Of a stretch of 64,000 nucleotides of DNA, positions 17,845-27,680 are shown piece after piece. Position numbers and translations under genes: made by a program. This DNA is from Frigidibacter sp. SD6-1 (lineage in GTDB: Bacteria > Pseudomonadota > Alphaproteobacteria > Rhodobacterales > Rhodobacteraceae), in the NCBI RefSeq assembly GCF_030143255.1, contig NZ_JARJNR010000002.1, forward strand, positions 248,001 to 312,000, written 5' to 3'. The notes below the pieces were generated by a model. The model saw nothing but the letters and a program-made list of their open reading frames with translations. It searched no databases and was not told where the DNA came from. Positions within the stretch are counted from its first letter, which is position 1, and each line of letters begins with the position of its first letter.

Positions 17845-18738
17845 TCATTGATCCGCGACCGCTCCGCCGCCCCCCGCCGTGGACGAGCGCAGATAGTCGA
17901 AGAACTCGCTGTCAGGCGCGATCACGAGGGTCGAGTTGTCGCCAAGCAGCGAGGCGCGATAAGCGGCGAGCGACCGGTAGAAGTCGAAGAACTCCGGGTC
18001 GGCGCCATAGGCGTCAGCGAAGATCGCGGTGCGTTTGGCATCAGCCTCGCCGCGGATGATTTCGGCCTGACGCCTGGCGTCTGATACGGTCTCGATCACC
18101 GCGCGGTCGGCGGCGGCGCGCAGGCGCTGCGCCGCCTCGTTGCCGCGCGCAACCTGGTCGGCCGCCTCGCGCTGACGCTCGGCCCGCATCCGGGCAAATG
18201 TGGCTTCAAGGTTCTGCTCCGGCAGGTCGGTGCGCCGCAGCCGCACATCGACGATCTCGACCCCCAGTGCCGCCGCCTCGGTCCGGGCGGCATCGCGGAT
18301 CTGCAAGGCCAGTGCCGCGCGGTTCTCCGACAGGATGGCCGAACTGTCGACACCGCCCAGAACCTCGCGGATCTGGGCACGCAGGATCGTGTCGATGCGG
18401 TTTTCGGCGAAGCTTTCGCCACCCGCACCGGTCGCCTGACGGAAACGGGTCACATCGACGATCCGGTAACGGGCAAAGGCATCGACCACCAGACGCCGGT
18501 CGTCCGACGGCGTGACTTCCAGGGGCTCGATGTCGCGGCCGAGGATACGGTCGTCATAGCGCACGACTTCCTGGATCAGCGGAACCTTGAAATAAAGCCC
18601 CGGCTCTTCATGGATCGCCTTGATCTGGCCGAACTGCAGCACAAGCGCCTTTTGCCGTTCATCGACGATGAAGACCGACGACAGGACGGTGGCCAGAAGC
18701 ACTGCCGCGAGCGGCAGGAGGAGGGTTGTCCGGTTCAT
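17845..18738 (-). CDS. hflC: HflC, SPFH-domain regulator of FtsH
   Basis: A 297-residue inner-membrane SPFH/band-7 protein that forms a cage with HflK around the FtsH protease. One N-terminal helix (residues 5-25) is followed by VDERQKALVLQFG, the SPFH core and an Ala/Glu-rich coiled coil with the YRSLAAYRASL motif. The start overlaps the hflK stop (TGATG), the usual coupling for this pair. Confidence 0.95.
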   Translation of the reverse strand: MNRTTLLLPLAAVLLATVLSSVFIVDERQKALVLQFGQIKAIHEEPGLYFKVPLIQEVVRYDDRILGRDIEPLEVTPSDDRRLVVDAFARYRIVDVTRFRQATGAGGESFAENRIDTILRAQIREVLGGVDSSAILSENRAALALQIRDAARTEAAALGVEIVDVRLRRTDLPEQNLEATFARMRAERQREAADQVARGNEAAQRLRAAADRAVIETVSDARRQAEIIRGEADAKRTAIFADAYGADPEFFDFYRSLAAYRASLLGDNSTLVIAPDSEFFDYLRSSTAGGGGAVADQ

Positions 18739-19910
18739 CAGTTGTTACCTCCGGCTGCGGGCTTGGCGCCGGCGGGCGGCTTGCCGATCTCGTTCAGGGG
18801 CAGGAAGGGCACGACGCCCTGCTGGCCGCCCGCATTCTCGTCGAGGATGACCTTGTTCACCCGGCCCATCACCTCTTCCATCGTCTCCAGATACAGCCGC
18901 TTGCGCGTCACCTCGGGCGCCTTCCGATATTCGGCCAGCACGGCCGAGAAGCGGCTGGCCTCGCCTTCGGCCTGGTTCACCACCTGCGCGCGATAGGCCT
19001 CTGCCGCTTCCAGCGTCGCGGCGGCTTCACCGCGCGCGCCCGCGACCACGCGGTTCGAATAGGCGTCCGCCTCTTTCTGCAGCCGGTCGCGTTCCTGTTC
19101 GGCTGACTGCACTTCCTTGAAGGCGTCGATGACCTCGCGCGGCGGGTCGGCGCGGTCGAAGTTCACCCGCACCACATTCAGCCCGCTGTCGTAACTGTCC
19201 AGCGTCTGCTGGATAAGTTCCTGCAACCTTTGCGCGATCGCGCCCCGGTCGCGGTTCAGGATCGGGGCAAGCGGCGATTGCGCGATGATCTCGCGCATCG
19301 AGCTTTCCGACACGGCGCGGATCGTAAGCTGCGGGTCGCGCAGGTTGAAAAGGTATTTTTCGGGGTCGCTGACATTCCAGACGACCTGGAAGTCGATGTC
19401 GACGATATTCTCGTCGCCGGTCAGCATCAGCCCCTCGTCGCCGCCGGTTTGGCCCACGCCGATATCCTCGGTCCGTTCCGGCGTCACCGCGATGACCTCA
19501 TAGGTATAAAGCGGCCAGGGCGCGAAGTTCAGACCCGGCTCGCCCACGGCAGAACGTTTGCCGAGGAACAGTTCGACCGATTTCTCTTCGGGTTTGACCG
19601 TGTAGAAAGAGGCGAAGGCCCAAAGCCCGACCGCCGCCAGCGCGCCAAGCGCCAGGGCGTTGCGCGGCAGGCCCGGCCCGCCCGAACCACCGCCCCCAAA
19701 GCCGCCGCCCCGGTCGTCACGCCCGCCCCGGCCGCCCATCAGCACCTTGAACTGTTCGGTGCCCTTGCGGACCAGATCGTCGATCTCGGATATCGGCGAT
19801 CCCTCGCCCCGGCGTCCGCCGCGCGGCGGCTCGCGGTCCCCGCGCCGCCGGTCATCGTCCTCGTCGTTGCCCGAACCGCCGCCGCCCCAGGGGCCCCCGC
19901 TTCCAGCCAT
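18738..19910 (-). CDS. hflK: HflK, SPFH-domain regulator of FtsH
   Basis: A 390-residue partner of HflC. It has a Gly/Arg-rich cytosolic N-terminus (residues 1-85), one membrane helix (about 87-105), the TVKPEEKSVELFLGK entry to the SPFH domain and a long coiled coil. The end is rich in Gly/Pro/Ala. Two further in-frame ATGs lie 6 and 9 nt upstream; 19910 is preferred because GGGAG then has 9 nt spacing and the conserved MAG-GGPWGGGG start is kept. First gene of the hflK-hflC-DUF2065-degP operon. Confidence 0.94.
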   Translation of the reverse strand: MAGSGGPWGGGGSGNDEDDDRRRGDREPPRGGRRGEGSPISEIDDLVRKGTEQFKVLMGGRGGRDDRGGGFGGGGSGGPGLPRNALALGALAAVGLWAFASFYTVKPEEKSVELFLGKRSAVGEPGLNFAPWPLYTYEVIAVTPERTEDIGVGQTGGDEGLMLTGDENIVDIDFQVVWNVSDPEKYLFNLRDPQLTIRAVSESSMREIIAQSPLAPILNRDRGAIAQRLQELIQQTLDSYDSGLNVVRVNFDRADPPREVIDAFKEVQSAEQERDRLQKEADAYSNRVVAGARGEAAATLEAAEAYRAQVVNQAEGEASRFSAVLAEYRKAPEVTRKRLYLETMEEVMGRVNKVILDENAGGQQGVVPFLPLNEIGKPPAGAKPAAGGNN

Positions 19911-19976
19911 ACGCATCATCTCCCGTTCATTCCTGCCCAAGCAACTGGGCACTCATCCCTGAATGTCAAGTCCGCC

Positions 19977-21335
19977 TCAGGCGGTGCGGACCGGTTTGCG
20001 CAAGGTCACCAGTTCCTCCGCCATCACCGGATGGACGGCGACCGTGCGGTCGAAATCCTCTTTCGTCGCGCCCATCTTGATGGCGATGGCCGCAAGCTGG
20101 ATCATCTCGCCCGCCCCCGGCGCCACGATGTGACAGCCCAGAACCTTCCTCGTCTCCGCGCAGACGATCAGCTTCATCAGAACCCGCCCCGGCCGCCCGG
20201 CGAAGGCCGTCTGCATCGGCCGGAAGGCGGTCGCATAGACCTCGATGGGCCCCCGGTCCCGCGCCTCTTCCTCGCTCAGCCCGACGGTGCCAAGCTCGGG
20301 CTGGGTGAAGACGGCGCTTGCCACCAGATGATGATCGGCCTTCGCGGGACGCGCTCCGAAGATCGTGTCGGCGAAGGCATGGCCCTCTCGGATCGCCACC
20401 GGCGTCAGGTTGATCCGGTCAGTCACGTCGCCCACCGCGAAGATCGAGGGGACGGCGGTCTGCGACCAGTCGTCCACGATCACCTCGCCCTTGCGGCCGA
20501 GCGTCACGCCTAGGGCCTCCAGCCCCAGCCCTTCGGTATTCGGGCTGCGCCCCGTCGCATAGACCACCTTTTCATAGACCGCCTCGCGCCCGTCGGTCGA
20601 AGAAACCCAGGTGCCGCCGTCAACCGGCTTCATCTCGATCACATCGGTGCCGACATGCAGGTTCACCCCCTGCGCCTTCATCTCCTCGGCGACATGGCCG
20701 CGCGCCTCGCCGTCGAAGCCGCGCAGGATCTGCTCGCCCCGGTAGAATTGCGTGACCGCGACGCCAAGCCCGTTCAGGATGCAGGCAAACTCGCAGGCGA
20801 TGAAGCCGCCGCCGACGATCAGAACCGATTTCGGCAGGGCGTCGAGCTTGAAGATTTCGTTCGAGGTCAGCGCCCCCGCCTCTGCCGCCGCCTGCGGCAC
20901 CGAAGGGCGGCCACCCGTGGCGATCAGGATATGTTTCGCTGTCACCTTCCGCCCGTCGGCCAGCGCGACAGTATGGGCGTCCGCGACGGTCGCGCGCATG
21001 TCGAAAGTGGTGACGCCCGCATTCTTCAGCCCCGACCGATAGGCGGCCTCCAACCGGTCGAGTTCGGCGTCAAGCTTGCCCCGGAACGCCTGCCAGTCGA
21101 ACGCGCCCGCCTCCGCCGCCCAGCCATAGGCGTGCGCATCCTCGATGGCGCTCTTGTAGGACGAGGCGAAGACCATCAGCTTCTTCGGCACGCAGCCGCG
21201 GATCACGCAGGTGCCGCCCATCCGGTATTCCTCGGCCAGGGCAACCTTGGCGCCGTAGTCCCCCGCCGCGATCCGCGCCGCGCGCACGCCGCCCGAGCCG
21301 CCGCCGATGACGAAGAGATCATAGTCGAAGGCCAT
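19977..21335 (-). CDS. gor: glutathione-disulfide reductase
   Basis: A 452-residue flavoprotein that reduces GSSG with NADPH. It shows the FAD motif GGGSGGVRAAR (11-21), the redox pair C43/C48 in GGTCVIRGCVPKK, the NADPH-binding VGGGFIACEFA motif, the central FAVGDVT motif and the HPVMAEE segment with the catalytic His near the C-terminus. Length is normal. Downstream of rpiA on the same strand with a 30-nt gap. The nearby GST-like genes would draw on the glutathione pool it maintains. Confidence 0.95.
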   Translation of the reverse strand: MAFDYDLFVIGGGSGGVRAARIAAGDYGAKVALAEEYRMGGTCVIRGCVPKKLMVFASSYKSAIEDAHAYGWAAEAGAFDWQAFRGKLDAELDRLEAAYRSGLKNAGVTTFDMRATVADAHTVALADGRKVTAKHILIATGGRPSVPQAAAEAGALTSNEIFKLDALPKSVLIVGGGFIACEFACILNGLGVAVTQFYRGEQILRGFDGEARGHVAEEMKAQGVNLHVGTDVIEMKPVDGGTWVSSTDGREAVYEKVVYATGRSPNTEGLGLEALGVTLGRKGEVIVDDWSQTAVPSIFAVGDVTDRINLTPVAIREGHAFADTIFGARPAKADHHLVASAVFTQPELGTVGLSEEEARDRGPIEVYATAFRPMQTAFAGRPGRVLMKLIVCAETRKVLGCHIVAPGAGEMIQLAAIAIKMGATKEDFDRTVAVHPVMAEELVTLRKPVRTA

Positions 21336-21365
21336 CACGCCCGCCTTTCTGCCGGCCCGCCGGCG

Positions 21366-22151
21366 TCAGCCGACGATGTCGGCGAAGGGATTTTCCTGGC
21401 GCGGGCGCACCGCGCGCATCTGCTCCGCCAGCCCCGGCTCCGCCTCGATCAGTTCGGCCCGGCCATCGGTGTGGCCGATGACCACGAGGTCGGACATATT
21501 GATGAAAAGCCCGTTTTCAACCACGCCGGGGATCTGGTTCAGGCTGCGCGAAAGCACAGATGCGTCAGCGATTGTGCCCATATGCAGATCAAGGATCGCA
21601 TTGCCCTCGTCGCTGACGAACGGCACCGCCCCCGCCATCCGCCGGGTGATCCTGACATCGGCGCACCCGAGATCGGTCAGGACCGCACCGATATGACGGA
21701 TCGTCGAGGCCAGACCGAACTGCAGCGCCTCGACCGGCAGGGGAAAGGCGCCGAGGCGGGCGACCCGCTTGCCCGGATCGGTAATGACGATCATCCGGTC
21801 TGACGCCGCCGCCACCACCTTCTCCTGCAGATGTGCCCCGCCGCCGCCCTTGATCAGCGTCAGGTCGGGGTCGAACTCGTCCGCCCCGTCAATCGTCACG
21901 TCGAGCCAGCCCGCCTGATCGAGCGTCACGACCCTAATGCCTTCGGCCCGCGCGAGGTCAGCGGTGCGCGACGAGGTCGGCACGCCCACGACCCGCAGGC
22001 CTTCCTCTCGCACGCGCTCGCCCAGCCGCTTCACCATGAAGGCCGCCGTCGACCCGGTGCCCAGCCCCAGCCGCATCCCGTCCTGAACGAAGGCCACGGC
22101 GGCATCGGCGGCGGCCTTCTTGGCCAGATCGGCGGGGGTGAGGCTGGTCAT
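21366..22151 (-). CDS. rpiA: ribose-5-phosphate isomerase A
   Basis: A 261-residue enzyme of the pentose phosphate pathway that interconverts ribulose-5-P and ribose-5-P. The family motifs are present: GLGTGSTAAFMVKRLG, DGADEFDPDLTLIKGGGGAHLQEK, and the phosphate-binding lysine region. The start at 22151 has GGAG 6 nt upstream; the ATG two codons earlier overlaps that site. Divergent from the first GST gene across about 250 bp with no visible regulatory site. Confidence 0.96.
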   Translation of the reverse strand: MTSLTPADLAKKAAADAAVAFVQDGMRLGLGTGSTAAFMVKRLGERVREEGLRVVGVPTSSRTADLARAEGIRVVTLDQAGWLDVTIDGADEFDPDLTLIKGGGGAHLQEKVVAAASDRMIVITDPGKRVARLGAFPLPVEALQFGLASTIRHIGAVLTDLGCADVRITRRMAGAVPFVSDEGNAILDLHMGTIADASVLSRSLNQIPGVVENGLFINMSDLVVIGHTDGRAELIEAEPGLAEQMRAVRPRQENPFADIVG

Positions 22152-22398
22152 GGGCATCTCCGTCTGCGGTCGCCCCGCTTATAGGAAAGCCCCCCCGGGG
22201 AAGCGAGGGGAAAACGGCCTCCCGGACGGTGGCGCCTGAACAAATGCCGACGCAGCCACGCCCTTGGCCCCGAAGAACCGTCCGGACCGGTGACGTCAGA
22301 TGGTCAGAAACCGGCATATCCGGTCGCGCACCGACGGTCGCCTGCGCCGCGCAGCCGTCAGCCTGCCATCTGAACCTGCCAGGCGAAGGAGAGCCCGC

Positions 22399-23085
22399 AT
22401 GTACATCCTGCACGGTATTCCCGACTGGGGATCACAAGTCATCCGCATGGCGCTCGAGGAATTGGGCGCGCCCTACCGGTTCGCCGAGGTCGACTGGCAG
22501 GCCGGCGGCCTGACCACACCCGACTTCCTCGCCCTGAACCCGTTCGCGCGCATCCCGGTGCTCGAGACGCCCGACGGCACGATGTTCGAAACCGCGGCGA
22601 TCCTGCAGTATCTGAGCGAACGCCACGGCCAGCTCGCCCCGCCCCCTGGCGACACCGAACGCGCAGGCTTTCTTGTCTGGTTCACCTTCATCACGAACCA
22701 GCTGCACCCGACGACGATGACACTTGTCCATCCGCACCGGCCGGGGGGCGAAGCCTGCCGCCGCCCGGTCGCCGAAGCGACGCACACGCTGCTGCGGGAA
22801 CAGCTCGCCGCACTCGAGCGCAGCGCCGCCACCGGGCCCTGGTGGCTTTCGCCCGACCACCCCTCGATCGCATCGCTCTACGTTCTGATGCTTCTGCGCT
22901 GGATCAGGGCCTATCCCGCATATCCCGACCATTCGATCCCGCTGGCGAACTATCCAGCCTTGCGCGCAATGGCAGAGGGTCTGGAACGCAGGCCCGCCGT
23001 CCGTCGGGTGCTTCAGGCCGAAGCAATCACAGATGCCGCGCCCTTTTCCGATCCGCCGCCCCCCGCTTCGGCTGAAACCGCCTGA
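22399..23085 (+). CDS. glutathione S-transferase family protein (copy 1)
   Basis: A 228-residue cytosolic protein with an N-terminal thioredoxin-like domain (MYILHGIPDWGSQVIRMALEE; RIPVLETPDGTMFETAAILQYL) and an all-helical C-terminal domain. The cis-Pro (IPVLE) and Glu/Thr binding residues (FETAA) for glutathione are kept. The start has a purine-rich GGAGAG upstream. It resembles the genes at 23126 and 24636 more than generic GSTs, so a local duplication is likely. Substrate unknown. Confidence 0.88.
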   Translation: MYILHGIPDWGSQVIRMALEELGAPYRFAEVDWQAGGLTTPDFLALNPFARIPVLETPDGTMFETAAILQYLSERHGQLAPPPGDTERAGFLVWFTFITNQLHPTTMTLVHPHRPGGEACRRPVAEATHTLLREQLAALERSAATGPWWLSPDHPSIASLYVLMLLRWIRAYPAYPDHSIPLANYPALRAMAEGLERRPAVRRVLQAEAITDAAPFSDPPPPASAETA

Positions 23086-23125
23086 CGGCAAGCCCGTCCG
23101 CCCCATGCCGATCCGGAGATTCTGA

Positions 23126-23806
23126 ATGTATGTCCTGCACTATTCCCCCGACCTGTCCTCGCTGATCGTGCGGCTGGCGATGGAGGAGATGGGCCTGCCA
23201 TACCGCGATATCCTGGTGGATTTCGACGGCGGCGAACATCGCGGCGCGGCCTATCGGGCGATCAATCCCACCGGCCTCATACCGGTTCTGGAAACGCCCG
23301 CGGGCCCGGTCTTCGAAACCGGCGCGATCCTGCTGTGGCTGTCCGAGACCCATGGTCAGCTCGCCCCGCCTCCCGGCGATCCGGACCGGGCCCCCTTCCT
23401 GAAATGGCTTTTCTTCATGGCCAACACGCTGCACGCCGACCTGCGCGCCCGCGCCTATGCGACCCGTTATTCCGGCGCAGCCCAGCCGGGCGACGAAACC
23501 GAACAGGCCTTCGTCCGGGCGGTCGAAGACCGACTTCTCGGCCATCTCGACCTTCTGGAGGCGCTGGCCACCGACGGCTGGCTCTGGTTCTCCGCTGACC
23601 GGCCGTCGCTCCTGACGCTTTATGCCGCCTGCATCCTGCGCTGGCTGCGCTACTTTCCCGGCGAGCGTCCGGACTGGTTCCGCCTTGCGCGCTACCCGGC
23701 GCTTCAAGGGATACTTGCCGAACTGGAAAGGCGGCCAGCCGCCCTTCGCGCCGCCGCGCGCGAGGAATTGGGACCGACGATCTTCACCGATCCGACCTTC
23801 GGCTGA
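23126..23806 (+). CDS. glutathione S-transferase family protein (copy 2)
   Basis: A 226-residue protein with the same plan as copies 1 and 3: MYVLHYSPDLSSLIVRLAMEEMG, GLIPVLETPAGPVFETGAILLWL and DPDRAPFLKWLFFMANTLH. The last two blocks are nearly the same in copy 3. The glutathione-site residues (VLE, FETG) are present. 40 nt after copy 1, probably co-transcribed. Substrate unknown. Confidence 0.88.
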   Translation: MYVLHYSPDLSSLIVRLAMEEMGLPYRDILVDFDGGEHRGAAYRAINPTGLIPVLETPAGPVFETGAILLWLSETHGQLAPPPGDPDRAPFLKWLFFMANTLHADLRARAYATRYSGAAQPGDETEQAFVRAVEDRLLGHLDLLEALATDGWLWFSADRPSLLTLYAACILRWLRYFPGERPDWFRLARYPALQGILAELERRPAALRAAAREELGPTIFTDPTFG

Positions 23807-23822
23807 AGCGCGATCCCGGGGG

Positions 23823-24428
23823 TTACAACTCAGCGCGGACGACATCCGCGTCCAGCGTCTGGACCGCCAGCATCGCGCCGGTAAATTCCTCAAGCGTCAG
23901 ATAGCCATCGTGATCAAGGTCCAGCAGCATCAGCGCCTGCAGCACCTCCTCGTCGGCGACAGACATGCGGTCTGCAGCCCGGAGCATCAGATAGACGCGC
24001 CGCTCGCGCTCATCCACCTTTTCGTCGCCCGTCAGGTCGGCTGCCCGGAAGGCAAGGTCAAGCCGCCCGCGCGACCCCTCCGCCGTCAGGGCCATCAGCC
24101 GGTCCATCTCGGCCCGCGTGACCGTGCCATCGGCGTCGAGATCGGCCTTCACCAGCGGCGTGAGCGCCTGCGCGCGCGCTGCCGCCCGCTCCGCCGCGAC
24201 CCGCCAGTCGATCCCCTCTGCCGTCAACCCCCGCGCCTCGCCGTAAGAGGCGATCATGTCGGCGACATCCGCCAGAAGGCTGCGCGACCCGCCGCGCAGC
24301 CGCTCGAACAACGGATCGGGCAGGGTCTCCGCCAGCGCCGCCGCCTGATCGGCTGTCAGCAGCGGCACCTCGGCCCGGCCCGCGGGCGCGCCGAGAATCA
24401 GCATCAGGCAAGCAATGAGGCAACGCAT
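23823..24428 (-). CDS. exported EF-hand protein
   Basis: A 201-residue protein with a Sec signal peptide (cleaved near residue 19) and at least three EF-hand loops: DLDADGTVTRAE, DLTGDEKVDERE and DLDHDGYLTLEE. The first and third have the full Ca2+-ligand spacing; the second lacks the usual Gly. Probably a periplasmic calcium binder or sensor. It lies convergent to GST copy 2 and divergent from copy 3, interrupting the GST cluster. Confidence 0.85.
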   Translation of the reverse strand: MRCLIACLMLILGAPAGRAEVPLLTADQAAALAETLPDPLFERLRGGSRSLLADVADMIASYGEARGLTAEGIDWRVAAERAAARAQALTPLVKADLDADGTVTRAEMDRLMALTAEGSRGRLDLAFRAADLTGDEKVDERERRVYLMLRAADRMSVADEEVLQALMLLDLDHDGYLTLEEFTGAMLAVQTLDADVVRAEL

Positions 24429-24635
24429 GGACCGCTCCGCACAAGGCTGCGGCGAGGCTAGTCCCCTCGCCTTAACGCATGGTTAACCGAAACCGGCTCT
24501 CTCTGCCCTGGCCCGATGGTGCAGGCCCGGTCATCCATGCCATGCCGGGCTGACGCCCGCTGCACCGCTCAGGTCGAAATCCGACTGTTCCTTGCCGCCA
24601 TTTCCGGGCAGAGAGGGCCGAAGGGAGGCGCGCCC

Positions 24636-25298
24636 ATGTACAGACTGCATTTCACTCCGGATGCCGCATCGCTGGCTGTCCGGCTGGTTCTGGAGGAACT
24701 CGGCCAGCCCTACGAGGCGCGGCTGATCGACCGGGCCGGGGGAGAGTTGCAAAGCGAGAGCTACCGCGCGCTGCAGCCCCTCGGGCTCATCCCGGTTCTC
24801 GAAACCCCCGACGGGCCGATGTTCGAAACCGCCGCGATCCTTCTTTACCTCGCCGACAGGCATGGCGGCATCGCCCCCGCACCCGCCGACCCCGACCGCG
24901 CGCAGTTCCTGAAATGGCTCTTCTTCATCGCCCACAATATCCACCCGACGCTCCTGCAGCTTTTCTACCCGGACCGGACCGCCGGACCGGACTGCGCGCG
25001 CCAGGTCGTCGACCATGCCAGCACCCGGATGCAAGGGTTCCTCTCGATCTTCGACCGGATGCTGGCGGAAGAACGGCCCACATGGTTCTCGGCCGACCGC
25101 CCGTCGCTGATGGCCTACTACCTCGGCTTGCTCATGCGCTGGCTCGCAGCCCCCGGCGCCCGCCACAGCTTCCGCTTCCCGCCGTCGGATTATCCGGCGA
25201 TCCACGCCGTGCTCCTCGCCCACGAGGCCCGGCCCGCCGCAATCAAGGCGGCCGGGGCCGAAAGCCTCGGCCCCACCCTCTTCACCGATCCTGCCTGA
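24636..25298 (+). CDS. glutathione S-transferase family protein (copy 3)
   Basis: A 220-residue GST-like protein: MYRLHFTPDAASLAVRLVLEELG, GLIPVLETPDGPMFETAAILLYL and DPDRAQFLKWLFFIAHNIHPT. The internal ATG at 24636 is preceded by GGGAGG and starts the thioredoxin fold directly; earlier in-frame ATGs add 40 residues with no matching fold. It ends 7 nt before sdaA, so the two may share a transcript. Confidence 0.88.
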   Translation: MYRLHFTPDAASLAVRLVLEELGQPYEARLIDRAGGELQSESYRALQPLGLIPVLETPDGPMFETAAILLYLADRHGGIAPAPADPDRAQFLKWLFFIAHNIHPTLLQLFYPDRTAGPDCARQVVDHASTRMQGFLSIFDRMLAEERPTWFSADRPSLMAYYLGLLMRWLAAPGARHSFRFPPSDYPAIHAVLLAHEARPAAIKAAGAESLGPTLFTDPA

Positions 25299-25305
25299 GG
25301 TTCCG

Positions 25306-26679
25306 ATGTTTCTCTCCGTCTTCGACATGTTCAAGGTGGGCGTCGGCCCCTCCTCCTCGCACACGATGGGGCCGATGGTGGCGGGCGGGCGGTTCCTCGA
25401 CCTGCTGCGCGCCTCGCCCTTCCAGGCCCATGGCCTGCGCGCCTCGCTCCACGGCTCCTTGGCCTTCACCGGCAAGGGCCACGCGACCGACCGCGCCACC
25501 ATCCTCGGGCTCGCGGGCTTCCTGCCCGACAGCTACGATCATGCGAAGGCCGAAGCGGCGCTCGCCGCGATCGCCGCGACCGGCACCGTCACCCCGCCCG
25601 GCCTGCCGACACTGGCCTTCGCGCCGGAAACCGACCTGATCTTCGATTACAAGCACCCCCTCCCAGGCCATGCCAACGGCATGGTCCTGATGGCGACCGA
25701 CGCACAGGGCGACGTGATCCTGCAGGAGACCTACTATTCCATCGGCGGCGGCTTCGTGGTGACCGAGGCAGAGCAAGAGGCTGGCGCCGCCGCGAAACCC
25801 CGTGCCGACTGCCCCTATCCGTTCGAGACGGCGGCCGAAATGCTCGCCATGGCGCGCGCCTCGGGCAAGACCATCGCCGAGATGAAACGCGCCAACGAAC
25901 TCAGCTTCCGCTCCGCCGCCGAGATCGACGCGGGCATGGCGCGGCTCTGGCAGGTGATGAACGATTGCATCGACCGCGGTCTCGCGGGCGAGGGCATCCT
26001 GCCCGGCGGGCTTAAGGTCCGCCGCCGCGCGAAGGCGATCCACGAGGCACTGAAGGCCGAACACGGGCTGAACCTGACCGCGCCCCATACGATCAACGAC
26101 TGGATGTCGACCTATGCGATGGCGGTGAACGAGGAAAATGCCGCCGGCGGACAGGTGGTGACGGCGCCCACCAACGGCGCGGCAGGCGTGCTTCCGGCCG
26201 TGATCCGCTATTGGCTCGACCATGTGCCCGGCGCTTCCCGCTCGAAGATCGGCGACTTCCTTCTGACCGCCGCCGCCATCGGCGGGCTCTGCAAGCACAA
26301 TGCCTCGATCTCGGGCGCCGAATGCGGCTGCCAGGCCGAGGTCGGCTCCGCAGCCGCGATGGCCGCCGCGGGCCTCTGCGCGGTGATGGGCGGCACGCCC
26401 GAACAGGTGGAAAATGCCGCCGAGATCGCGCTTGAACACCATCTCGGCATGACCTGCGACCCGGTGAAGGGCCTCGTCCAGGTGCCCTGCATCGAGAGGA
26501 ACGGCCTTGGTGCGATCAAGGCGGTCTCGGCCGCGTCGCTCGCGCTGCGCGGTGACGGCAAGCATCTCGTACCGCTCGATGCCGCGATCGAGACCATGCG
26601 CCAGACCGGCAAGGACATGCACGAGAAATACAAGGAAACCTCGCTCGGCGGCCTCGCCGTCAACGTCCCAAACTGCTGA
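25306..26679 (+). CDS. sdaA: L-serine ammonia-lyase (iron-sulfur, single chain)
   Basis: A 457-residue enzyme that converts L-serine to pyruvate and ammonia. The N-terminal beta domain begins [23 protein letters not shown]. The C-terminal alpha domain carries the cysteines for the 4Fe-4S cluster in [38 protein letters not shown] and the final NVPNC Cys, which in known structures caps the cluster. Full length. 7 nt after GST copy 3. Confidence 0.96.
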   Translation: MFLSVFDMFKVGVGPSSSHTMGPMVAGGRFLDLLRASPFQAHGLRASLHGSLAFTGKGHATDRATILGLAGFLPDSYDHAKAEAALAAIAATGTVTPPGLPTLAFAPETDLIFDYKHPLPGHANGMVLMATDAQGDVILQETYYSIGGGFVVTEAEQEAGAAAKPRADCPYPFETAAEMLAMARASGKTIAEMKRANELSFRSAAEIDAGMARLWQVMNDCIDRGLAGEGILPGGLKVRRRAKAIHEALKAEHGLNLTAPHTINDWMSTYAMAVNEENAAGGQVVTAPTNGAAGVLPAVIRYWLDHVPGASRSKIGDFLLTAAAIGGLCKHNASISGAECGCQAEVGSAAAMAAAGLCAVMGGTPEQVENAAEIALEHHLGMTCDPVKGLVQVPCIERNGLGAIKAVSAASLALRGDGKHLVPLDAAIETMRQTGKDMHEKYKETSLGGLAVNVPNC

Positions 26680-26852
26680 AGGCCCGGGCGGGGGCCAGCC
26701 CCCGCACCCCCGAGGTATTTCGGCCAAGATGAAGGCATATGTCTTCTTCTTTGCGAAAATACTCCCGCCGGAGGCGGCCCCGAGTGCCCCGGACCCCGGT
26801 CCGGGGCGCGAGAGATGGCTTGACCCGCGCCATGGCGCGGGTCTCCGCCGGA
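26680..26852. repeat. palindrome-rich spacer with two opposed GTATTT elements
   Basis: Between the convergent sdaA and EamA genes: hairpin GCGGGGGC/GCCCCCGC (26688-26705), then CCCCCGAGGTATTTCGGCC with a purine tail (26706-26733), then the same element on the other strand (26744-26770), then two short GC palindromes around 26795 and 26830. It looks like two copies of the 3'-end repeat facing each other. Confidence 0.6.
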
Positions 26853-27680
26853 TCAGCGCCCAAGGTCGCGCCAGCCCTGCCGGAAGACCGCGAAAAGCAC
26901 CACCGACCCGCCGAGCCAGGTCAGGGCGGGCGGCCATTCGCCGAGAAGCGCCGCCGCAAGCACGATCGCGATCGGCACGTCCGCCCCGCCGAGAAAGGCC
27001 ACTTCGGCAGGCGGTATGCGCCGCGCGCCCTCGGTCAAGAGGATGGTCGCGAGCGCGAAGGAACAGCCGAACGCCGCGAGCAACATCCCGTCCCGCGCCG
27101 AGACGGAAAGCGGATCGCCAAAGGTCAGTCCCGCAAGCCCGAGCGGCAGGGCGGCGGCGGCCATCGCGCGCAGGACCGGCACGCCTTCGCCTCGCCGGAT
27201 CAGGATCATGGTCATGGCCATCAGCACCGTCATCAGAAAGGCCATCAGATCGCCCGCGACCCGGCCCTGCCCGAGCCCGCCGCCCACCACCAGAAGCACG
27301 CCGCCAAACGAGAGGAGCGCTGCCCGCATCACGTCCCGCCTTGGCCGTTCCCCGCGCCCGAGCCAGTCGAGCCCGGCGGCCACGAAGGGTGCCAGAGTGT
27401 AGATCAGCGCGACATTGGCGACCTGCGTGGCACGAAAGGCACCGAGGAAAGCCGCGCTCGCCAGCGCCGACACGAGCGCGATCCGCCAGCCAGGCAAGCC
27501 CATCCGCGCCCGCCCCTCGCGCCAGAGCGCATAGATCAGGATGATCCCGCCGCCCACTGCCCCTCGCCAGGCCAGCACCGTCCAGACATCCGCCGCGATC
27601 GCCCGGGTGAAGACACCGGCCAGCGCGAAGGGCAGGGTCGATGCCAGAACCAGCAGAACCCCCGCCTGATGCCGCGTCAT
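26853..27680 (-). CDS. EamA/DMT-family transporter
   Basis: A 275-residue, ten-helix EamA transporter; helices are visible from residue 7 onward and the two-repeat order is kept. The ATG at 27680 overlaps the 3' end of the upstream gene by 4 nt (ATGA), so the two are likely coupled. Substrate unknown. Confidence 0.88.
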   Translation of the reverse strand: MTRHQAGVLLVLASTLPFALAGVFTRAIAADVWTVLAWRGAVGGGIILIYALWREGRARMGLPGWRIALVSALASAAFLGAFRATQVANVALIYTLAPFVAAGLDWLGRGERPRRDVMRAALLSFGGVLLVVGGGLGQGRVAGDLMAFLMTVLMAMTMILIRRGEGVPVLRAMAAAALPLGLAGLTFGDPLSVSARDGMLLAAFGCSFALATILLTEGARRIPPAEVAFLGGADVPIAIVLAAALLGEWPPALTWLGGSVVLFAVFRQGWRDLGR

